The notes below the pieces were generated by a model, which was given only the letters and a program-made list of their open reading frames with translations, had not been told where the DNA came from and made no database searches. Positions 6,191 to 11,402 of a DNA stretch of 11,402 nt are shown piece after piece. The stretch covers positions 1 through 11,402 of the forward strand of contig JAFQUW010000084.1 in NCBI GenBank assembly GCA_017408325.1. Direction: 5' to 3'. This stretch comes from Clostridia bacterium. Its GTDB lineage: Bacteria > Bacillota > Clostridia > Oscillospirales > SIG627. Both the position numbers and the translations under genes were made by a program. The first letter of the stretch is position 1, and every line of letters begins with the position of its first letter.

Positions 6191-7222
6191 ATGTCTTTGA
6201 AAACGCGTATTCTCTCCCTTTTCCTTGCGCTTGCTCTGTCGCTCCCGCCGCTCGTCTCCTGTTCGGGACGCGCCGTTCTTTCCTGCGGCTCTCAGTCGAT
6301 GGACGAGCGTCTTTTTTCCTACGCGTTGACGCTCAATAAGACCAAGTCGCTCGCCACCATCAAAGGATCGAGTCAGAACCTTGTCGACGACGAGGCGATC
6401 TGGACGACGGATCTCGGCGACGGAACCACCTACGCGGACATGGTGCTGGAGAGTACGGTCAAGACCTTAAAGATGACCCTCTTCTACGCGGACTACGCTC
6501 TGCAGAACGACCTCTCCCTCTCGGCGGACGAAAAAGCGGCAGTCGACGAAAATCTCAAGACGATCCTCGCCTCTTTTGAAGACCGCGCGGCCTTTGACTC
6601 CTACATGGCCTCTTACGGCTTCGACTATGATCTTCTGCACCGATACTACACGCTCGACGCCCTTTCGCAGGCAGGCATGCGCGCTTATTACGCACACCCT
6701 TTGACCTCGCTGACCTCCGCCGACGTGAAGGACTACTACAAAGAGCATTACGCGACCTATATCTACTTCTTCGTCAACGAGACGGACACTCTTCTCTCCA
6801 ACGGCAAGCGCGTCCCTCTCTCCGAAGAGGATCGGGCAGAAAAAGCCGCCCTCTTTGAAAAAGTGCAAAAAGACGTCAAGAGCGAAGAAGACTTCAAGCG
6901 TTGGCTCGACAAAAGCGACGACAACGTCTTTGCTGACCAAAAAGCCGTGACCACTCTTCTATCATCCGCACCGCAGGGGATCGTCCGGGACTTGAAAGAA
7001 GCCGACGAAGACAGCCTCTTTGTCGCAGAAGGGGAGAAAGGCCGCTACCTCGTCTACAAGGCTCAACTCTCCGAAGACTACTTCAACGAAAACTCGCAGG
7101 GTCTTCTTCTCACGCTCATTTCCGAGCGCGAAGACGTCCTGCTCGAGGAACAGGAAGACCTCTTTTTCAAAGACGAAGCCTTTTTAGAAACGGTCAACGT
7201 TGCAACCTTAAAGATCTTTTGA
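6191..7222 (+). CDS. Lipoprotein, PrsA/SurA-like foldase with a degenerate parvulin region
   Basis: 343 residues. The N terminus (MSLKTRILSLF...) is a signal peptide with lipobox LVSC, so Cys24 would be lipidated and the protein anchored outside the membrane. An N-terminal helical part follows (about 35-185) and resembles the SurA/PrsA chaperone domain, ending in DVKDYYKEHYATYIYFF. A region of about 188-292 has the size and secondary-structure pattern of a parvulin domain (DDN near 243, GEKGRYLVYKAQL at 281-293). It lacks the usual hI(L/V)V-type active-site opening, so chaperone activity without isomerase activity is likely. PrsA-like genes commonly follow mfd in clostridia, which supports the call. 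The start follows GAGGT by only 4 bases. dnaA begins 18 bases after the stop, suggesting one transcript. The family assignment is by pattern only, and a general hypothetical lipoprotein is the alternative. Confidence 0.65.
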   Translation: MSLKTRILSLFLALALSLPPLVSCSGRAVLSCGSQSMDERLFSYALTLNKTKSLATIKGSSQNLVDDEAIWTTDLGDGTTYADMVLESTVKTLKMTLFYADYALQNDLSLSADEKAAVDENLKTILASFEDRAAFDSYMASYGFDYDLLHRYYTLDALSQAGMRAYYAHPLTSLTSADVKDYYKEHYATYIYFFVNETDTLLSNGKRVPLSEEDRAEKAALFEKVQKDVKSEEDFKRWLDKSDDNVFADQKAVTTLLSSAPQGIVRDLKEADEDSLFVAEGEKGRYLVYKAQLSEDYFNENSQGLLLTLISEREDVLLEEQEDLFFKDEAFLETVNVATLKIF

Positions 7223-7240
7223 TCGCACGGAAAGGAAACT

Positions 7241-8707
7241 ATGACATCACTCCAAGAACTCTGGCAACAGGTCCTCGCTCTCATTCAGGAGAAGACGAGA
7301 ATTTCTCCGCCGTCGTTTAATCTGTGGTTTTACCATCTGTCCCTGCTTCGACTGACGGACACGGCGGCTTACATCAGCGTGGAACAGGATTTCAAACTGA
7401 CGATCCTTGCCACGCGCTATCTGCATACCATCGAAGAAGCACTCGAGGAGACCATCGGTTTCCCCGTGCGTGCGATCTTCCTTTCGAAAGAGCATGTGGA
7501 AGAGCCCGCCGTCGCACTGGAGCGCGCCATCGACGAGCATCTTGAGCAGGGCGGACTGCCGCAGGGCGTTTTTTCCTCCATCGAATACCTCTCGAAGAAG
7601 GAACTGTCCGATCCGAATCTCTTTGAAAAAGAAAAGGAGAAGGAAAAACCCTCGAAGTCGCGCCTGCTCACCGAGGGACCCTTCGTGGCAAACCTTACCT
7701 ACAACGACCGCTACTCGTTTGACAACTTCATCACGGGTGCCTCGAACCAGTTTGCCTATTCCGCCTGCCTTGCCGTCGCACAGAACCCCTCTCACGCGGC
7801 AAATCCGCTGTTCTTGCACGGCCCACCCGGCGTCGGCAAGACCCACCTTCTCTACGCGATCACAAACGAACTGATCAAAAAGAAAAAAGCCCGCGTTCTG
7901 CTCGTGCGCGGCGAGGACTTCACAAACGAGGTCGTCGACAGCCTCCGCGAGAGACGTATGGACTATTTCCGAAAGAAATACCGCAACATCGACGTCCTCT
8001 TGGTCGACGATATCCAGTTCATCGCCGGTCGCGAGGCGACGCAGGTCGAATTCTTCAACACGTTTGACGTCCTCCACGAGAAGAACAAACAGATCATCCT
8101 CTCCAGCGACCGTCCCCCGAAAGAATTTCAGGTGCTTGACGAGCGTCTCAAGAGCCGCTTTGCCTGGGGCCTGACCGCGGACATTCAGCGACCCGACCTG
8201 GAACTGAGAATGGCACTCTTCAAACAGAAGAGCGAACTGCTCGGGATCGAACTTCCAAACGACGTCACGCTGTTTTTGGCCGATCAGATCACGGACAACG
8301 TCCGCCAGATCGAAGGCATTGTGAAAAAACTGCAGGCGAGAAGTTACCTCGACGGCGTCATGATCGACCTCAACATGGCGAAAGGCTGTCTGTCCGACCT
8401 TCTCTCCGGAAACGAACCGCTGTCGGTCACCATCGACAAGATCTTCCGCACCGTTTCCGACGCCCTCGGCGTCTCGGTCGAGGAGATCAAGGGCCGCCGC
8501 CGCACCCGTGAGATCGCGGCCGCCCGTCACGCCTGCACCTATCTTTTGAAAAAACTGACCGACCTCTCTCTCATCGACATCGGCCGCGCGCTTGACCGCG
8601 ACCACGCGACGGTCATCAACTCCTTGAAGAAAATGGAACAGGAGATCGGGGAAAACCCGGCTTTTGCCCGCCAGATCAAGGAACTGATGCGAGAGGTGAG
8701 ACGCTGA
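7241..8707 (+). CDS. dnaA: Chromosomal replication initiator protein DnaA
   Basis: An ATP-dependent origin-binding protein that opens oriC and loads the helicase. The 488 residues are somewhat longer than the common 440-470. Domain I covers about 1-82. A charged linker (domain II, about 83-150, with EKEKEKEK) accounts for the extra length. The AAA+ domain has Walker A GPPGVGKT (194-201), Walker B LLVDD (253-257), sensor I in LSSDRPPKE, arginine finger Arg306 in ERLKSRFAWG and sensor II Arg355 in NVRQIEG. Domain IV (from about 394) ends in a helix-turn-helix whose signature reads IGRALDRDHATVINS (447-461), where most relatives have GGRDHTTVxHA. Position 430 is His where Gln is usual. The start follows AAAGGA (7231-7236) by 4 bases. 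No separate promoter is visible in the 18-base gap, so expression probably depends on the promoter at 6110-6138. Confidence 0.97.
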   Translation: MTSLQELWQQVLALIQEKTRISPPSFNLWFYHLSLLRLTDTAAYISVEQDFKLTILATRYLHTIEEALEETIGFPVRAIFLSKEHVEEPAVALERAIDEHLEQGGLPQGVFSSIEYLSKKELSDPNLFEKEKEKEKPSKSRLLTEGPFVANLTYNDRYSFDNFITGASNQFAYSACLAVAQNPSHAANPLFLHGPPGVGKTHLLYAITNELIKKKKARVLLVRGEDFTNEVVDSLRERRMDYFRKKYRNIDVLLVDDIQFIAGREATQVEFFNTFDVLHEKNKQIILSSDRPPKEFQVLDERLKSRFAWGLTADIQRPDLELRMALFKQKSELLGIELPNDVTLFLADQITDNVRQIEGIVKKLQARSYLDGVMIDLNMAKGCLSDLLSGNEPLSVTIDKIFRTVSDALGVSVEEIKGRRRTREIAAARHACTYLLKKLTDLSLIDIGRALDRDHATVINSLKKMEQEIGENPAFARQIKELMREVRR

Positions 8708-8718
8708 AAAAAGAAGTC

Positions 8719-8868
8719 TGTGGATAATTGTGGAAGAGGTGTGCAGGTTTTCCACAGAGTTGTGAAATGACAAATAGGGCGGCAGAATCAACAAAGAGAC
8801 CCTTTTCCACGCTGTCCACCCCCTCTACTACTATTACTACTCTATATATAAAAATATCAAAGAATATC
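8719..8868. other. oriC: Core of the chromosomal replication origin (oriC)
   Basis: Between dnaA and dnaN I see, in order, a perfect DnaA box on the - strand (8719-8727, TTATCCACA) and a weaker one exactly 10 bases on (8729-8737, 7 of 9). Next is TTTTCCACA on the + strand (8748-8756, 8 of 9). Two abutting weaker boxes follow, TTTTCCACG (8803-8811) and CTGTCCACC (8812-8820). Then come a 4-base C-rich spacer, the trinucleotide run CTACTACTATTACTACTC (8825-8842), and AT-rich DNA (8843-8868). This is the order of the basal unwinding system described in Bacillus subtilis: boxes, GC spacer, DnaA-trios, unwinding element. The position between dnaA and dnaN is also the standard bacillar one. Function is inferred, but the match is detailed. 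Confidence 0.85.
8825..8842 (-). promoter_or_regulatory. DnaA-trio repeats
   Basis: The lower strand read 3' to 5' is GAT GAT GAT AAT GAT GAG, six consecutive trinucleotides fitting the known DnaA-trio pattern on which DnaA assembles as a single-strand filament. They start 4 bases after the last DnaA-box-like site and run directly into TATATATAAAAATAT, which would be the first DNA to melt. Confidence 0.8.
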
Positions 8869-8890
8869 CCGAGCCAAAAGGAGAACAACG

Positions 8891-10003
8891 ATGTTTATTC
8901 GCATGGACAAAAAAGAACTGCTCGACGCCGTCACCCCCGCCCTCTGCGCGGTTTCCTCGAAGGGGACCCTTCCTGCGCTTGAGTGCTTGTACTTCAGCGC
9001 GGACGAAAAGGAAGGAAAGGTCACCGTTCTCGCTTTTGACAATTCCAAGGGCGTGAAAACGACTTTCTCGGCCAGCGTTCTTGCCCCCGGCGGAATTCTG
9101 CTCCCCGGACAGAAACTCGTCTCCTTCATCCGTTCTCTGCCCGACGGGGAAGTGTCCATCTCCAGCGACGACAAATTTTTGACCACCATCTCCTGCCGCA
9201 AGTCGAAACTCGAGATCGCCGGTATGAGCGAGGCGAATTTTCCCGCGCTGCCCGAACTGAGAGGGGACAAGAGCTTTATCGTGAAGCAGAGCGTTTTGAA
9301 AAAACAGCTCGGAGCGGTTCTGTTTTCCGTGCAGACGAAGGATCTCAAGCCCTCTTTGACGGGCGTTCTCTTTGAATTGAAAAAGAATCTGCTCACGCTC
9401 GTCTCCTGCGACGGCTACCGCATTTCCAAGACCACGCAGGAATGTGAGAACGAGTTGGAAGAAAAATTCATCGTCCCCGGCCGCACCTTGAATGAACTTG
9501 TGCGTCTGCTTGCCGACGACGAGGAGGAACTGAAGATCATCTTCACCCGTCGCCACATCATTTTTGAGTTTGAAGACCTCATCTTCTTCTCGAGACTCAT
9601 CGAAGAAGAATTCATTGATTATAAGAAGAGCCTACCGCAGGTCTTCTCCTGCACGATGCTCTTTGACCCGATCGAGGCCGAAGCCGGAGTGGAACGCTGT
9701 GCGCTCGTCATCGACGACAACGCGAGAAGCCCCTTGTCGATCACGATCGCGGAGGACGTCGTGTATTTGAAGAGCCAGACCGCAAACGGAAAGGTGGAAG
9801 AAGAATTTTCCGCCGACGTGCAGGGAGAAGGACTCACCATCGGCTTTAACAACCGTTATTTTCTCGAAGCCTTGCGCGGCGCGCTTCTGTTCACGGAGGA
9901 GAAGGTCTTTGCGGAATTTGTCAATCCGATGAGCGGCGCGGTCATCCGTCCGACCGAGGGAGAGGAGTTCTATTATCTTCTGCTCCCTGTGCGTATGCAG
10001 TAA
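8891..10003 (+). CDS. dnaN: DNA polymerase III beta subunit (sliding clamp)
   Basis: This encodes the ring-shaped clamp that holds the replicative polymerase and many repair proteins on DNA. The 370 residues match the usual length and comprise three clamp repeats. The N terminus MFIRMDKKELLDAVTPAL with AVSSKGTLPALE is typical, as are TLVSCDGYRISKT in the second part (about 170-190) and the C-terminal YYLLLPVRM, which forms part of the partner-binding face. The first ATG is chosen because AAGGAG (8878-8883) lies 7 bases upstream and the extra four residues before Met5 fit the first beta strand. No clear promoter is seen in the AT-rich origin DNA before it, so it is probably transcribed from upstream together with dnaA. 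The TAA stop shares one base with the recF start codon. Confidence 0.97.
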   Translation: MFIRMDKKELLDAVTPALCAVSSKGTLPALECLYFSADEKEGKVTVLAFDNSKGVKTTFSASVLAPGGILLPGQKLVSFIRSLPDGEVSISSDDKFLTTISCRKSKLEIAGMSEANFPALPELRGDKSFIVKQSVLKKQLGAVLFSVQTKDLKPSLTGVLFELKKNLLTLVSCDGYRISKTTQECENELEEKFIVPGRTLNELVRLLADDEEELKIIFTRRHIIFEFEDLIFFSRLIEEEFIDYKKSLPQVFSCTMLFDPIEAEAGVERCALVIDDNARSPLSITIAEDVVYLKSQTANGKVEEEFSADVQGEGLTIGFNNRYFLEALRGALLFTEEKVFAEFVNPMSGAVIRPTEGEEFYYLLLPVRMQ

Positions 10004-11103
10004 TGGTCTTAACAAACGTTCGACTCAAGAATTTTCGCAACATAACAGAGTGCGACGTTTCCTTTGACGAGGGGGTCAACCTCGTCTTCGGGGAAAACGC
10101 GCAGGGGAAGACCTCGCTGCTTGAGGCGATCTACCTTCTTTCGGCGGGAAAATCGTTTCGCACGCGCCATATGCGCGAATTGATCCTCCACGAAGAAAAA
10201 GAAGCCTTTGCCGAAGCACATTACAAAACCGCAACCTTTGACGACATGCGGATGAAAGCGACGCTGTCGAAGGCGGAGGGCAAGGCGTTTTACAAAAACG
10301 GCGTGCGTGCGACAAAACTTTCCGAGATCATCGGGTCATTGTCTGTCGTGCTGTTTGTGCCGGAACATTTGTCTATGGTCAAAGACGGGCCGAGTGTGCG
10401 CCGTGCGTTTTTAGACGCGGCGATCAGCCAGCTTTACCCGATGTACCCCTCGTATTTAAACGAGTACAAAAAACTATACGAGATCCGCTTGAGCCTCATC
10501 CGACAAGCAAAACAGGATCCTCGCCGCCGCGATCTGTTCGGGCTGTATCACGCACCGCTTGCACAGATGAGTGCGAAGATCTGTCTGCACCGCCGCGCGT
10601 ATATCCATGAATTGATTCCGCACGCCGCCGAGCAGTATCGGCTGATCTCCGACGCCAGAGAAGAACTTTCGCTTGCCTGCGAATCGGATATTCCAACGGA
10701 ACTTCAAACGGAGGAAGAGATTGCCGCGTTTACGGCAAAGCGACTGGAAGACGATCTGGAGCGCGACATTCGTGCGGGCTTTCCCGTCCACGGAGTGCAC
10801 CGCGACGATCTGTCGCTTCTCTTGGATCAGAAACCCGCGCGATCCTTTGCGTCGCAGGGGCAACAGCGATCCATCGTCTTGGCACTCAAACTCTCCGAAG
10901 GAGAGATCGCACACGACACTCTGGGAGAGACGCCGATCTTTTTGTTTGACGACGTGCTCTCGGAGCTGGATCGCCGCAGGCGTGATTTCGTGCTCTCGAA
11001 ACTCGAGGGCAAACAGACCATATTGACCTTCTGTGACCCCGTGAGGAAGAAACAGCTGTCCTCCGCCCGTCGCATCTGGGTCAAGGAAGGGAATTTCCGC
11101 TGA
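10003..11103 (+). CDS. recF: DNA replication and repair protein RecF
   Basis: An SMC-like ATPase that, with RecO and RecR, helps load RecA at gaps behind stalled forks. The 366 residues are normal for the family. The N terminus is MVLTNVRLKNFRNI. The Walker A loop is GENAQGKT (30-37), followed by SLLEAIYLLSAGKSFRT. The ABC-type signature appears as SFASQGQQRS (281-290) and Walker B as IFLFDDVLSELD (312-323). All residues needed for ATP binding and hydrolysis appear to be present. Its ATG overlaps the dnaN stop by one base (TAATG), implying translational coupling. The small S4-domain gene (yaaA/rlbA) that often separates dnaN and recF in Bacillota is absent. Confidence 0.96.
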   Translation: MVLTNVRLKNFRNITECDVSFDEGVNLVFGENAQGKTSLLEAIYLLSAGKSFRTRHMRELILHEEKEAFAEAHYKTATFDDMRMKATLSKAEGKAFYKNGVRATKLSEIIGSLSVVLFVPEHLSMVKDGPSVRRAFLDAAISQLYPMYPSYLNEYKKLYEIRLSLIRQAKQDPRRRDLFGLYHAPLAQMSAKICLHRRAYIHELIPHAAEQYRLISDAREELSLACESDIPTELQTEEEIAAFTAKRLEDDLERDIRAGFPVHGVHRDDLSLLLDQKPARSFASQGQQRSIVLALKLSEGEIAHDTLGETPIFLFDDVLSELDRRRRDFVLSKLEGKQTILTFCDPVRKKQLSSARRIWVKEGNFR

Positions 11104-11378
11104 TGTTTTTGCAAGTGGGAGATTCATTCAGCGTCAAAAAAAGCGACGTGGTGTTCATTCTCGATGCCGATACGGCGTCGAGAGGAGCCGCCACGCGGGC
11201 CTTCTGGAAACAGAAGGAACAGGAGGGGCTGGTCATCGACTGCTCCGACACCCTGCCGCTGTCTCTTGTCTTGGTACAGGAGCGCGGAAAAGAAGCCGTG
11301 TTATATTTGTCTCGCCAGAAGAGCACCACTCTGTATGCCCGCTGGCGAACGAGAAAAGGAAGGAACGAACTTGACTGA
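11103..11378 (+). CDS. remB: RemB/YaaB-type DUF370 regulator
   Basis: 91 residues, the usual size for this family. The start MFLQVGDSFSVKKSDVVFILD and the pattern that follows (Thr/Ala-rich helix, EEG-like turn EQEGLVID, then SLVLVQ and VLYLSRQKSTTLYAR) match YaaB, the protein encoded between recF and gyrB in Bacillus and named RemB for its link to extracellular matrix genes. The related RemA is a DNA-binding regulator; the role of this copy is unknown. The ATG overlaps the recF stop by one base (TGATG), and AAGGAAGG (11083-11090) lies 12 bases upstream. The C terminus RTRKGRNELD is basic, and its coding sequence also holds the gyrB ribosome binding site. Confidence 0.9.
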   Translation: MFLQVGDSFSVKKSDVVFILDADTASRGAATRAFWKQKEQEGLVIDCSDTLPLSLVLVQERGKEAVLYLSRQKSTTLYARWRTRKGRNELD

Positions 11379-11402
11379 CACACAAGAAGTAAAAGATCTG
11401 CA
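11371..11402 (+). CDS. gyrB: Start of gyrB (DNA gyrase subunit B), partial
   Basis: A TTG at 11371, 7 bases after AAGGAAGG (11356-11363), opens a frame that reads MTDTQEVKDL up to the window edge and overlaps the end of remB by 8 bases. Only ten full codons are visible, so the identity rests on position: gyrB follows remB in Bacillota origin regions. The short polar N terminus agrees with GyrB, whose conserved ATPase domain would begin after the edge. Confidence 0.6.
   Translation, partial: MTDTQEVKDL

Noticed and set aside
7247..8794. A 515-codon open frame on the - strand opposite dnaA
   Set aside because: It is a shadow of dnaA caused by G+C-rich codon bias, runs into the origin, and has no recognisable domain.
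8825..8842. The CTA repeats as an ordinary microsatellite
   Set aside because: The position directly after box-like sites and a C-rich spacer, and directly before AT-rich DNA, fits DnaA-trios far better than a chance repeat.
8834..8862. A dnaN promoter in the TATATATAAAAATAT region
   Set aside because: TATATA and TATAAA hexamers are present, but no -35 lies 16-18 bases upstream; the AT-rich DNA is better explained as the unwinding element.
1..11402. CRISPR arrays, tRNA or rRNA genes, insertion sequences, prophage or defence genes
   Set aside because: I looked on both strands and saw no spaced direct repeats, no tRNA-like cloverleaf and no transposase, integrase or nuclease-helicase defence modules. 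Codon use looks uniform, with no sign of recent transfer.

Overview
This window is the chromosomal replication-origin neighbourhood of a G+C-rich member of the Bacillota, most likely a Clostridia-type anaerobe. The order dnaA-dnaN-recF-remB(DUF370)-gyrB, a WalJ/YycJ-type metallo-hydrolase, a single-lipobox lipoprotein and strong AGGAG-type ribosome binding sites support this. Genus and species cannot be read from the sequence. Every convincing gene lies on the + strand.

Layout. 1-178: C-terminal end of an unrecognised protein, closed by an intrinsic terminator (193-223). 266-1219: a stand-alone D-2-hydroxyacid dehydrogenase. 1220-1623: a 404-bp gap without a gene, holding four perfect or near-perfect hairpins (two built of a pyrimidine arm and a purine arm) and a strong promoter. 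1624-2412: walJ-like metallo-beta-lactamase-fold hydrolase. 2511-6014: mfd, the transcription-repair coupling factor, closed by a strong terminator. 6059-6190: DnaA-box-like sites, a strong extended -10 promoter and a leader hairpin. 6191-7222: a PrsA/SurA-like lipoprotein. 7241-8707: dnaA. 8708-8890: the likely core of oriC, with DnaA boxes, a short GC spacer, DnaA-trio repeats and an AT-rich unwinding region. 8891-11378: dnaN, recF and remB, overlapping by single bases. 11371 to the end: the probable first codons of gyrB, starting at TTG.

How it works together. DnaA binds boxes on both sides of its gene, opens the AT-rich DNA before dnaN, and the sliding clamp, RecF and gyrase encoded downstream serve replication and its repair. 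The only clear promoter for dnaA is at 6110-6138. It lies among DnaA-box-like sites and first reads through the lipoprotein gene, so the lipoprotein and dnaA look co-transcribed and possibly DnaA-autoregulated. Mfd and WalJ, both concerned with genome maintenance or its coordination with growth, sit immediately on the left side of the origin, where + strand genes would run against the leftward fork.

I see no clearly new protein system, CRISPR array, transposase, tRNA or rRNA. The unusual material is the origin architecture (two genes between two box clusters), unusual residues in the DnaA DNA-binding domain, and the hairpin-rich gap at 1220-1623.
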